From a virus: a DNA stretch of 25,707 bases. Below are positions 13,223 to 19,872 of this stretch, in pieces (the first letter of the stretch is position 1; each line of letters starts with the position of its first letter). The stretch is taken from positions 1-25,707 of the IMG/VR virus record IMGVR_UViG_3300050821_005596. One strand, 5' to 3'. The notes below the pieces were generated by a model. The model was not told the DNA's origin and searched no databases. It saw nothing but the letters and a program-made list of their open reading frames with translations. The position numbers and the translations under genes were made by a program.

Positions 13223-13643
13223 ACAGACGGTAGGCGCCGCGTCTGTTGAGTTGCTGTCTAAGCCCGACTACAAGCAGGGGGTCATAGACACGCAGCGCGA
13301 AATGACGAAAGGTTATATCGCCGAGCTTATCAAATGCGCGATGAATGGCAAAGTATGCTATGGAATCGAGAAGCCATTCTATGTATGCGTGCAGACGCGT
13401 AGAGAGCGCCTCTTAACAAACGTCATACGCAATCAGTTTTATCATAGACTGACGCGTCCTTCCCCAACCTACGATTTAGCACTTTACTGGTTTCATCCAA
13501 AGGAAGAGAAACTCGCTTTCGTATGGTGTATTCCGGATAAAGAGACGGTCCTAGATATGCAGATGTCGGGATTTTCGTCAGCAGAAGACGAAAAGCAGCT
13601 AGCCTGGTTCGTTAAGTGCTTCGTTGCTGGGACTCTAGTCTGA
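13191..13643 (+). CDS. Hypothetical protein (150 aa), GTG start
   Basis: GTG 13191 is preceded by GAGG at 13180-13183, with a 7-nt gap. The core QGVIDTQREMTKGYIAELIK, then CAMNGKVCYGIEKPFYVCVQ and TRRERLLTNVIRNQFYHRLT, is followed by Trp-rich strands ALYWFHPKEEKLAFVWCIPD. It looks like a compact soluble protein of the head region. I do not recognise a family. It is the last plus-strand gene before the opposing cassette; no clear terminator is seen between the converging units. Confidence 0.62.
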   Translation: MTASLLSPENRQTVGAASVELLSKPDYKQGVIDTQREMTKGYIAELIKCAMNGKVCYGIEKPFYVCVQTRRERLLTNVIRNQFYHRLTRPSPTYDLALYWFHPKEEKLAFVWCIPDKETVLDMQMSGFSSAEDEKQLAWFVKCFVAGTLV

Positions 13644-13713
13644 ATTTTGTGCTTTTTCGCTCGTTCCATCATCTTCATAAACTGCTCTTCCGTATCTGAC
13701 TTCTGCTCGGCTG

Positions 13714-14034
13714 TTATGATGATGTCTCCTTGGCATCTTTTTCCTTCATCTTTTTGCGCAGGGCTAACAGTGCCGATAGAGCGTGGACGTCTTCTTCATC
13801 ACCTTGGAATAAGATCGCAAAATTTCCTTCTGGATAGCTTCGAAGCAAGGGACTGAAATCACCAGTGGTTTTGTTAGCCTCCGAAAAAATCACTATGGCC
13901 GACAAAAGCGCGCCATCTAAGAAACTCTTTGGGTCTTCAATCATCATTGGAGTAAGCAGTTGGACAAACTTTTGCATGAAAGGATCTCGGAAACCCTCAA
14001 AAAAGGACATAATTTCTTTTTCAACGTCTTTCAT
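13714..14034 (-). CDS. Hypothetical protein (106 aa), paralogue of its neighbour
   Basis: I chose ATG 14034 because GGAG lies six bases before it; ATG 14046 is the other candidate. The C-terminal part GNFAILFQGDEEDVHALSAL, then LALRKKMKEKDAKETSS, corresponds to ISLVLFEGNMEDCEALREFL, then KLRQKMKNGDSDERR, of the next gene, so the two are tandem paralogues. The middle LLTPMMIEDPKSFLDGALLS is helical. It ends the minus-strand cassette. No family is recognised. Confidence 0.62.
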   Translation of the reverse strand: MKDVEKEIMSFFEGFRDPFMQKFVQLLTPMMIEDPKSFLDGALLSAIVIFSEANKTTGDFSPLLRSYPEGNFAILFQGDEEDVHALSALLALRKKMKEKDAKETSS

Positions 14035-14386
14035 CGCTATCTCCATTTTTCATTTTCTGTCTTAACTTGAGAAATTCGCGTAAGGCTTCACAGTCTTCCA
14101 TGTTGCCTTCAAATAATACTAATGATATGGGAATTTTTCTTATCGTAGTCGCGCTCCAATTTCTAAAAAGAGGTTCATGATCGTCTATTAATCCACTTAA
14201 AGTTCCAAAGCTGACTGCAGCAATATCATAACAGGCTTCTGAGATCGCTAAAAAGCATGGAACCCGTCTCTCTGGAAGAGCCTGTTCCACTATGTAGGCG
14301 GACAATTTTGTAAATATATCTAATATCGTTGCTTCCATATCTTTTTCTAGAAGTTTTTTTATCTCATCTGGCTTAGGTATATTCAT
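14021..14386 (-). CDS. Hypothetical protein (121 aa), paralogue of its neighbour
   Basis: ATG 14386 follows GGGAG with a 7-nt gap and overlaps the stop of the previous gene (ATGA). The sequence MNIPKPDEIKKLLEKDMEAT, then ILDIFTKLSAYIVEQALPER, gives way to ALREFLKLRQKMKNG at the C-terminus. It shares the motif IxLVLFEGxxEDxxALxxFLxLRxKM with the 13714 protein. It is soluble and helical. The function is unknown; being kept as a pair suggests a complex or divergence after duplication. Confidence 0.64.
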   Translation of the reverse strand: MNIPKPDEIKKLLEKDMEATILDIFTKLSAYIVEQALPERRVPCFLAISEACYDIAAVSFGTLSGLIDDHEPLFRNWSATTIRKIPISLVLFEGNMEDCEALREFLKLRQKMKNGDSDERR

Positions 14387-14628
14387 GGATAATCTCCCAA
14401 TAAGTCAGGCGCATCTTCCGATACAGCCCTCGAATCGCTGTATGCATCGCCTTCAGCGGGCTCACGCAACGAGCTATCTCGATATGCATGGTATTGCGGG
14501 TCTTGATGACTGATCACATAGGGAGCATGTAAAGCGGCTTTACAGGAGTCTTCATATCCCTCTCCGGGAGTGGCAGCCTGCATACTGATAGCAGTCAGAA
14601 TGTAAAACAGTGCATGTGCTTCGCTCAT
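14383..14628 (-). CDS. Hypothetical protein (81 aa)
   Basis: ATG 14628 overlaps the previous stop by four bases (ATGA), and GAGGAC lies before it. The first half MSEAHALFYILTAISMQAAT is a hydrophobic helix. The second half is acidic with Asp/Ser/Tyr-rich repeats (YEDSCKAALHAPYVISHQDP). It is probably a small helical protein with a disordered tail. No known domain. It is the neighbour of the SPFH-like gene. Confidence 0.58.
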   Translation of the reverse strand: MSEAHALFYILTAISMQAATPGEGYEDSCKAALHAPYVISHQDPQYHAYRDSSLREPAEGDAYSDSRAVSEDAPDLLGDYP

Positions 14629-15026
14629 TTATTTGTCCTCGTAGCTTCCAAGATTGGTAAGTTTGCTTCTGTAGGCACATAGATAACGCTGTTTGAACTA
14701 TTTTGCAGGCCGTCTATCCATAGGTAACGCAGATAAGATTCGTTGCCTTTGAGTGAATCGCCGATGATCTGATTGGCTTTGGCGATGCCTTCAGCGCGAA
14801 TGATCTCTGCTTCGGCTAGGAATTTGGAAGATTCTTTCTTGGCCAGTGCTTCACATGTAGCTATCTGGCGGCTAGACTGTGCTCTAGACAGTTCGGCCTG
14901 ACCAGTCATTCCTTCACGCCATACCGTTATGAACGGATGAATGAATAGGAAGTAGAGACTGATAGAAAAAAGCGCACATCCAAACCATGAAACTAAAGAT
15001 CGATTCGATATTGTGTCATCGTCCAT
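14625..15026 (-). CDS. Small membrane-anchored SPFH/prohibitin-like protein (133 aa)
   Basis: Residues 12-33 form one transmembrane helix (VSWFGCALFSISLYFLFIHP). A coiled coil follows: GMTGQAELSRAQSSRQIATC, then EALAKKESSKFLAEAEIIRA and EGIAKANQIIGDSLKGNESY. It ends LRYLWIDGLQNSSNSVIYVP and TEANLPILEA. This is the C-terminal half of stomatin/prohibitin/HflC proteins, with the conserved AEAExxRAxGxAxAN and the VIYVPTExxLPI ending. The ordinary Band-7 domain is missing. HflC relatives bind FtsH, so a phage copy might influence FtsH or membrane domains; that is inference. The gene overlaps the next by ATGA. Confidence 0.8.
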   Translation of the reverse strand: MDDDTISNRSLVSWFGCALFSISLYFLFIHPFITVWREGMTGQAELSRAQSSRQIATCEALAKKESSKFLAEAEIIRAEGIAKANQIIGDSLKGNESYLRYLWIDGLQNSSNSVIYVPTEANLPILEATRTNK

Positions 15027-15244
15027 TACTTTTGTTCCTTTCTGTGAATGATTTCGTCTAGCTGTGCGTTAGCCCTTTTGAGTCTTCCATTTATGCTGTC
15101 ATTGCTCAAGGCCTGTTCGTCGCGTCTTTCGATCATCAACGTACGTATCTCGTCGGCAAATCGGCTAAGACAGACCATTAGATAGGCCACACCGAACAAG
15201 ATTATCGCTAAAAAGAGCAGGATCACATGCAAGATATGTTCCAT
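15026..15244 (-). CDS. Membrane-anchored coiled-coil protein (72 aa)
   Basis: The N-terminus MEHILHVILLFLAIILFGVA, then YLMVCLSRFADEIRTLMIER, has a hydrophobic helix (4-25) followed by a charged helix with coiled-coil heptads. It ends RRDEQALSNDSINGRLKRAN and QLDEIIHRKEQK. Such type II anchored helices resemble phage inner spanins or small holin-like proteins, but no lysis partner is in view. Its start shares one base with the stop of the upstream DUF551-like gene (TGATG). Confidence 0.65.
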   Translation of the reverse strand: MEHILHVILLFLAIILFGVAYLMVCLSRFADEIRTLMIERRDEQALSNDSINGRLKRANAQLDEIIHRKEQK

Positions 15245-15684
15245 CAGTCCTTTATCCTTGGTTTAGTGTTCCAGTCTTCGGGTGGATAGGGCGCATGAGT
15301 CCAATAAACATGATAGAGATCTGTAGCCAATCTAGCACAATGTTCCTCGCGGAACAAAAAAATCATGGGTCCACACATTTCCGGCACCAAAGCTATCACT
15401 GGTTTATTGAGGGGGGGTATCTCTATTCTGGAGTCGTTCCATTCAGAAATATGAGCTTGATCAAAGCGAGGATATGGAATCCAATGGGTGATTCCTTCAA
15501 TCCATTCTGCAGTAGCCTCCTCGATTCTATTAAGTCTCTCAACAAATTCGTCGTAATCTTCCTCTCCATCGTAAGACATATCTTCATCAGATATTTCTAA
15601 ACAAATCTCATCAAGCACACCCTCTCTCCAGACAAGGACTCGTTCATATCTAGGAGGTATTTCATCTTCAACGCGCGTCCACAT
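15244..15684 (-). CDS. DUF551-like protein with two repeats (146 aa)
   Basis: ATG 15684 overlaps the upstream stop (TGATG); GTG 15687 is an alternative start. The first DUF551-like unit MWTRVEDEIPPRYERVLVWR ends EWIEGITHWIPYP, and a second SRIEIPPLNKPVIALVPEMC ends LYHVYWTHAPYPPEDW. The typical signature is W(x)PxxxxxVLV...ITHWxP, here doubled. At 146 aa it is about twice the usual size, so it likely arose by internal duplication or fusion. Function unknown. It is acidic and soluble amid membrane proteins. Confidence 0.68.
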   Translation of the reverse strand: MWTRVEDEIPPRYERVLVWREGVLDEICLEISDEDMSYDGEEDYDEFVERLNRIEEATAEWIEGITHWIPYPRFDQAHISEWNDSRIEIPPLNKPVIALVPEMCGPMIFLFREEHCARLATDLYHVYWTHAPYPPEDWNTKPRIKD

Positions 15685-15899
15685 CACTTATTCCTGTAGC
15701 GTTCTTCGATGGCGCAGAGCCTACCATGGAAGTCTTTGATTTCTTGCTGAATGGCAATAATTTGTGATTGTATGCCCTGCATCATAGAAAGCATTTGGCG
15801 GTTATCAGCCCTACTTTCCGACCTACTCCAAAGAAAAAGTGGAAGTACCCACGCTGCATTACCGAAAACGATCACTAAAACTTGTATCCAATCCATCAT
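15684..15899 (-). CDS. MDW-family membrane coiled-coil protein (71 aa)
   Basis: The sequence MMDWIQVLVIVFGNAAWVLP, then LFLWSRSESRADNRQMLSMM, contains one transmembrane helix (4-24) with a basic SRSESRAD cap. It continues QSQIIAIQQEIKDFHGRLCA and IEERYRNK as a coiled coil. It is a paralogue of the gene at 15896: the 16-residue ending IKDFHGRLCAIEERYR is identical. ATG 15899 overlaps that gene's stop (ATGATG) with GGAG before it. Related copies sit at 22987 and 23254. Function unknown. Confidence 0.72.
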   Translation of the reverse strand: MMDWIQVLVIVFGNAAWVLPLFLWSRSESRADNRQMLSMMQGIQSQIIAIQQEIKDFHGRLCAIEERYRNK

Positions 15900-16129
15900 T
15901 TGCTCCTATACCGCTCTTCGATAGCACATAGTCTTCCATGGAAGTCTTTGATCTCTTGTTTGATATCCATGGAAATCTGTAGAAGATCTTTTCTATCCGC
16001 AGCAGCGATGGCAGCCGCTTCCCGTCTATCAGCGTTGGCCTCTGTTCTCAGACAGAAGAACATACCAATCATGGTCAGATACATTCCCGCTGTCGTAGCC
16101 AGTAAGATGGCGAATTGATTCCAGTCCAT
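15896..16129 (-). CDS. MDW-family membrane coiled-coil protein (77 aa), first gene of cassette
   Basis: ATG 16129 follows GGGGG; upstream codons to 16183 would be inside the promoter and are excluded. MDWNQFAILLATTAGMYLTM, then IGMFFCLRTEANADRREAAA, is a transmembrane helix (6-28) with a charged cap, and the coiled coil ends in DIKQEIKDFHGRLCAIEERY. It resembles a small type I anchored coil. It is the promoter-proximal gene of the minus-strand cassette. The family occurs four times in the window. Function unknown. Confidence 0.72.
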   Translation of the reverse strand: MDWNQFAILLATTAGMYLTMIGMFFCLRTEANADRREAAAIAAADRKDLLQISMDIKQEIKDFHGRLCAIEERYRSK

Positions 16130-16154
16130 ATTTTTCCCCCTGTTTATGTCCTTC

Positions 16155-16183
16155 AATATAGCAATTCGACCGGCCTTTTGCAA
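16155..16183 (-). promoter_or_regulatory. Promoter for the minus-strand cassette
   Basis: TTGCAA (16178-16183) lies exactly 17 bp from TATATT (16155-16160, minus strand), matching the consensus boxes in 4 and 5 of 6 positions. Transcription would begin near 16148, about 20 nt before the start of the 15896 gene. It gives the cassette independent expression, opposite to the late genes. A perfect TTGACA also occurs further upstream on the same strand near 16245-16250, but lacks a good -10. Confidence 0.6.
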
Positions 16184-16426
16184 TCTCGAAATTTAAAGAA
16201 TTCCCCTCTGAATGAAAGGGTTTGATCTGGTTAAGTCTAAATATGTCAATAAAATATTATTTGCTAAATATTGAATATTTTAGTATTTATGAAGTTGCCA
16301 TTGAGAGGGATGTGATCCACGGGCCCTGGTGTCCCGGATGATTCTCTCTCTCTTCGGCACCACTTTAGAGCGTCGACGGCTTTCGGTCGTTTGTTATGCA
16401 GTAATGGTTTCGCAAACCGAGGACAC
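16184..16426. other. Gene-free divergent leader between the cassette and scaffold
   Basis: I see no convincing gene in these 243 bases. The left half is AT-rich (16241-16290) and includes TATTAT at 16255-16260, 18 bp after a weak TTAAGT, a possible rightward promoter. The right half is GC-richer with short inverted elements such as CCACGGGCCCTGG at 16317-16329. It could be a structured leader of the scaffold-capsid mRNA. No recognisable riboswitch. Confidence 0.35.
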
Positions 16427-17146
16427 ATGAGCGAACTACTTGATCAAATAGATGCGGTACCGGAAGTCATCGAACCGGAACAAGAGACAGCGCATGTTCC
16501 CGAGGCAGAGGATTCTCCAGCACCAACCACCCTTCAACCTCAATCTCCTCCGCAAGAGGACATTCAGGAGAAGAACTGGAGAGCCGCCCGCGCCCGTATG
16601 GAGGACCAACAACGGCATATCCAGACACTTCAGCAAGAACTAGAGCTAGTACGTAGTAGGCAAATTCCCTCTTCTCCGGAAGAAGAAGAGATTGAGTTCG
16701 AGACGCCAGCCGAGAAGCGGCTATTCGAGAAGGTGAAAGCTCTCGAAGCCAAGGTTTCCGAAAGGCAGAGGAAGGATGCCGACTATGTGCTAGATAGACT
16801 CAAGCTTAAGTATCCGGATTTTGACGATGTGGTGAACTCCGAGAGCATTACCTATCTACAAACCAACAACGCCGCACTTGCAAGAGCTTTGGCATCGCTT
16901 AAAGATGATCCATACGAGCAAGGTCAAGCCGCATACGACGCTCTAAAAAATACCGAATGGTTCCAACAGAGGCATACGATGCAAGACAAAGCAAAGGTCC
17001 AGCAGAATACCAAGAAACCCGTATCTGTGCAGGCTGTGCGTAAGCAGGGCGCTTTGTCAGAGGCTAACCTATTCGCTAACGGTCTGACGCCGGATCTAAA
17101 AAAATGGCTTCAACAAGAGATGGCCGAGTCACGCAAGAGGGCGTAA
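16427..17146 (+). CDS. Scaffolding-like protein upstream of the capsid gene
   Basis: ATG 16427 is preceded by GAGG. The 239-aa protein has an acidic Pro/Glu-rich N-terminus, then coiled-coil segments (RARMEDQQRHIQTLQQELEL; PAEKRLFEKVKALEAKVSER). KYPDFDDVV and a C-terminal basic end follow. Acidic, helical proteins directly before the coat gene are usual phage scaffolds that guide prohead assembly and leave afterwards. The position and features fit; the sequence family itself is not specific. Its stop lies inside the capsid gene's ribosome-site hairpin. Confidence 0.78.
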   Translation: MSELLDQIDAVPEVIEPEQETAHVPEAEDSPAPTTLQPQSPPQEDIQEKNWRAARARMEDQQRHIQTLQQELELVRSRQIPSSPEEEEIEFETPAEKRLFEKVKALEAKVSERQRKDADYVLDRLKLKYPDFDDVVNSESITYLQTNNAALARALASLKDDPYEQGQAAYDALKNTEWFQQRHTMQDKAKVQQNTKKPVSVQAVRKQGALSEANLFANGLTPDLKKWLQQEMAESRKRA

Positions 17147-17160
17147 ACCGTGAGGTTTAC
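17143..17160 (+). promoter_or_regulatory. Hairpin over the capsid ribosome binding site
   Basis: GTAAACC (17143-17149) pairs with GGTTTAC (17154-17160) around the tetraloop GTGA (GNRA class). The stem contains the scaffold stop TAA. The GAGG that serves the capsid ATG at 17163 lies in the loop and right arm. Ribosomes finishing the scaffold would melt the stem, so capsid synthesis may be coupled to scaffold translation. Inferred from structure. Confidence 0.55.
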
Positions 17161-17162
17161 TA

Positions 17163-18817
17163 ATGATTACCACGTCCTCAGTGCTTCCTGCACCGGTACA
17201 ACAATCGTTTAGTTATAAATTATTGTCTGTACCTGTTCCCTACATGATCCACAAGATACCTGCCCAGTTTAAGAATATGCCACGCAATGGTGGTACTACT
17301 CTTAGAATGCGTCGGTACAATCCATTGGCTACTGCTACAGTACCTTTGGGTAATAGTGGTATCACACCTCCTCCACAACAGCTCACCTCTGTTGATATTG
17401 ATGCCAAGATTGACTTCTACGGCACATACGTATACTTGAATGAACAGGTAACGCTCCAGAACCAAGACCCTGTACTAAACGAAGCCGCACAACGTCTTGG
17501 CGTGTCTCTACGTCAGACCGAGGACGAGCTCACACGTAACATGCTTGCGTCGACGGCTTCGTTCATCAACTGCGTGGGCGGTACTAATGGGGATAACCCC
17601 ACAGAAATGGCTAGAAGCGACGTTGACAACGTGGTTCAGACCCTCGCTGGCAATAACGCTTACACCATCGCGGACAATATCGAGGGCGACGACAAGTTCG
17701 GTAAAGTGTGTGCCGAAGTAAAATCTTCTCTGATTGACTTGGAACTCCTCGCTGCCTGATAGGCGGACGGAAGACAAGGGCGAAGGCTAATTAATGCCTC
17801 TTTTATTAAGGACTTTGAGTTTATGAAGACATTCAATTCGAAAGGCCAAGACCTCGGGGGAAACTCTATAGGAAGTCTTTTCCAAAAATGTTTTTCTAAA
17901 CTCCAGCATGATTTCAGCATGTTCCTTTTTGCAGATAAGATATGGGATGATCAACTTAAGAAGCTGATCCATCAATTTTCTGGTGGTATACCATTCATAT
18001 TGAAGTCTCCATTTAGGGTTATGTTTGGCTCTGTTTTTATGGAAAAGATTGCCGCCAAATTTGGCGTGAATCCATTCCATAAGTTTCTTATCGGTGTTAA
18101 CGATTTGAAAGCGTGGAAAATAATCAATTGCATCCGATCGCTGTCTCGATTGGATATATATAGATCCTTCTCCGTCGATAATCCCGGCAAGGTAAGAAAG
18201 CTCTGCAACAGTCCACATGTTGTCTCCTTTTTAGGTAGATTATACCAAAAAGAGGTATTATTGGCTACGTTGAACGACTAAGTGAGAAGACGCCGCAAGG
18301 CGAAGCGATAGTCTGAACTCTATGGTAACATAGAGAGGGAGATCCGAAGAGGTTTCCCCGCCAATTATTAAATAAAACTTAATAATTGGTCACAAAAGTA
18401 ACAGAACCGACAGCTCCTGTCCGTGATAGCTATTTCGCTCTAGGTTCGACAAACCTGATAAGGACTATTGAGAACGTTTCTGGCTTCATCGCCAAAGCTC
18501 AATATCCTTATCAAGCGACTGTGCTGCGTCCTGAATGGGGCTCGATTAGCAATCTAAGATTGTTATTGTCTAGCATCGGTAGTGTTTCGCCAAATGCTTC
18601 CGGACTGGGTAATGATGTCTACAATGTATTCTGCGTGGGTATGGAAGCATACTGTTGCGTGGAACAAGATGGCTATTCGGCACAGTTCATATACCGTCCA
18701 CCTATCTATGATGGGCCACTCGCCCTGAATTCAAGCTGCGGCTACAAGTTCGCCGAAGTGCCTAGAATCCAGAACGATGCATGGGTAATAAATCTTAGAA
18801 CAACGCTGAAACCGTAA
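17163..18817 (+). CDS. Major capsid protein, N4-gp56-like, split by a group I intron
   Basis: Exon 1 is 17163-17702 (180 codons) and exon 2 is 18410-18817 (135 codons plus stop), giving a 315-aa product after splicing. Exon 1 carries the N4-gp56-type stretch VDIDAKIDFYGTYVYLNEQV, then PVLNEAAQRLGVSLRQTEDE and LTRNMLASTASF. The junction reads ...EGDDKFG then TAPVRDSYFALGSTNLIRTI, restoring the usual family sequence. Exon 2 has GFIAKAQYPYQATVLRPEWG and ends ...INLRTTLKP. It forms the HK97-fold shell. Without splicing, exon 1 would run 18 codons into the intron and stop at TGA 17757. The start follows the hairpin-masked GAGG. Confidence 0.9.
17787..18218 (-). CDS. Antisense LAGLIDADG homing endonuclease in the intron
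   Basis: This gene lies on the strand opposite the capsid gene. The 143-aa protein begins MWTVAELSYLAGIIDGEGSI, with LAGIIDGEG (residues 10-18) as the single LAGLIDADG motif. Later parts include FQIVNTDKKLMEWIHAKFGG and EYTTRKLMDQLLKLIIPYLI-like helices. One motif means it probably works as a homodimer. It cuts intronless capsid alleles so that the intron spreads. The ATG follows AAAAAGGAGACAAC. The stop lies in a hairpin loop (AGGC/GCCT) of the intron core. It is somewhat short for the family but looks intact. Confidence 0.9.
   Translation of the reverse strand: MWTVAELSYLAGIIDGEGSIYIQSRQRSDAIDYFPRFQIVNTDKKLMEWIHAKFGGNLFHKNRAKHNPKWRLQYEWYTTRKLMDQLLKLIIPYLICKKEHAEIMLEFRKTFLEKTSYRVSPEVLAFRIECLHKLKVLNKRGIN
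18239..18267 (-). promoter_or_regulatory. Intron-internal promoter for the antisense endonuclease
   Basis: On the minus strand TAGCCA (18262-18267) is followed, after exactly 17 bp, by TATAAT (18239-18244), a perfect -10 box with a 4/6 -35. The start of transcription would be close to 18232, 14 bases before the ATG, with AAGGAG between. The gene therefore does not depend on capsid transcription. Confidence 0.65.
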
Positions 18818-18827
18818 GGAGGACGAC

Positions 18828-19826
18828 ATGGGTACATTAGATCATTATATCCAAGGTTCGTTTACTGCTGACGGTAACGGACACATCCTAAGCATCCGTA
18901 GCGATGTTGACTTCATCGAAGTGGATAACCTGACGCGTATTGAGACCCCACAAGCCGGGACGGGAGTTAAATTCCGCTGGCAACGTGGTATGCCAGTCGC
19001 TTCAGCTCTTCAAGAGAAGACGGATGGTTCCGGCAATATGAGTACGAGTCAGATCCTAACCGGCGGCTTTTCGCCCGTTACCACTACTCAGCCTGTGCCT
19101 TCATCGCCCTTGCTGACCGGCACAACTATTACCAACGCAGCTCCTCCTGTAGCGTCTTCAGCCAACACGGGCGCACTCGCTAATGGTAATATCGTGAAGA
19201 TTATCAATGCTACTGGGGCGCCGCAGCTCAATGGCTATGACTTCACGGTCAATACAGTGGTAGCGAATACCAGCTTCAATCTGCAATATATGATTGCTCC
19301 TGGAAACGCGGCTACGGCCTTTACGTATCGATTCTACACTCAAAATGCCATGTTCTATCCTCGTCGGAACTTCGTTGTGAACGTCACACAGGCTACCCAA
19401 GCCGTTGTGACGCTTTCCATCACACATGGACTGACGGCCGGACAAGAAGTGGTCTTTACCAACTTCGGCAAGTTCTTTGGTATGACCCAGCTGAACAACG
19501 TACGCGCTACGATTCAGTCGGTAAACACCACGAACAACACCGTAACCATCAACGTGGATACTACAGGTTTCACCGCGTGGACGTTCCCCACAGCGACTAA
19601 TGCCGCTACACCATTTACACCCGCTCAGATGATTCCTTTTGGTGATGGACTAGACCCAACTAATACTTTGCAGACTTCTGCAACATTGGCAGGTGCTACC
19701 CAGAACCAGGCGGTAATCGGTATGTTTCTAGCTGGAGGCGCTAACGGACCGGCCGGTCAGAGTGGTGACGTTATTTATTGGAGAGCATGGAAAGCTGAAC
19801 AGATTCAGACCACCTTCTTCTCGTAA
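18828..19826 (+). CDS. Head decoration-like or minor capsid protein (332 aa)
   Basis: AAGGAGG six bases before ATG 18828 gives strong initiation. The first 60 residues (SFTADGNGHILSIRSDVDFI, then EVDNLTRIETPQAGTG) look like a head-binding part. The rest is Thr/Asn/Ala-rich beta structure, with a module AVVTLSITHGLTAGQEVVFT, then TQLNNVRATIQSVNTTNNTV. It ends with TPAQMIPFGDGLD. The same module recurs in the 20391 protein and, more distantly, in the 24162 protein. Directly after the coat gene, a surface decoration or support protein is most likely. It is followed by a terminator. Confidence 0.68.
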   Translation: MGTLDHYIQGSFTADGNGHILSIRSDVDFIEVDNLTRIETPQAGTGVKFRWQRGMPVASALQEKTDGSGNMSTSQILTGGFSPVTTTQPVPSSPLLTGTTITNAAPPVASSANTGALANGNIVKIINATGAPQLNGYDFTVNTVVANTSFNLQYMIAPGNAATAFTYRFYTQNAMFYPRRNFVVNVTQATQAVVTLSITHGLTAGQEVVFTNFGKFFGMTQLNNVRATIQSVNTTNNTVTINVDTTGFTAWTFPTATNAATPFTPAQMIPFGDGLDPTNTLQTSATLAGATQNQAVIGMFLAGGANGPAGQSGDVIYWRAWKAEQIQTTFFS

Positions 19827-19872
19827 TAAATTTTAAAATATGGTCTTTTCCGTAATAATGGAAATAGATCTT

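Larger units (their letters stand above)
17703..18409 (+). ncRNA. Group I self-splicing intron (707 nt) in the capsid gene
   Basis: Exon 1 ends TTCGGT. The internal guide GCCGAA (17712-17717) pairs with it to give six P1 pairs with the conserved U-G at the cut. TGT (17709-17711) pairs with ACA opening exon 2 (P10). P3 is TCTTCTC (17724-17730) with GAGAAGA (18284-18290). P7 is GACTA (18276-18280) with TAGTC (18309-18313). P8 is CGCC-GCAA-GGCG (18291-18302). P9 is CTCTATG-GTAA-CATAGAG (18318-18335). A 10-bp P9-side hairpin is at 18361-18389. The last intron base is G. Splice points keep the capsid frame exactly. Splicing uses external guanosine. Confidence 0.92.

Noticed and set aside
13493-13678. 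A minus-strand reading frame of 61 codons beginning MKMMERAKKHKIQTR at the converging gene ends
   Set aside because: Most of it is the reverse of the well-supported 13191-13643 gene and it lacks a ribosome site. The first 15 codons look gene-like and may be a decayed continuation of the minus cassette, but this cannot be shown.
17823-18281. A plus-strand frame of about 152 codons within the intron
   Set aside because: It is the exact complement of the LAGLIDADG gene, which has the recognised motif, a promoter and AAGGAG. The plus-strand frame also crosses P3 and P7 of the ribozyme.
18386-18817. The second capsid exon as a separate gene starting at TTG 18386
   Set aside because: The TTG lies in the right arm of an intron hairpin without a ribosome site, and the splice pairing explains the frame exactly.
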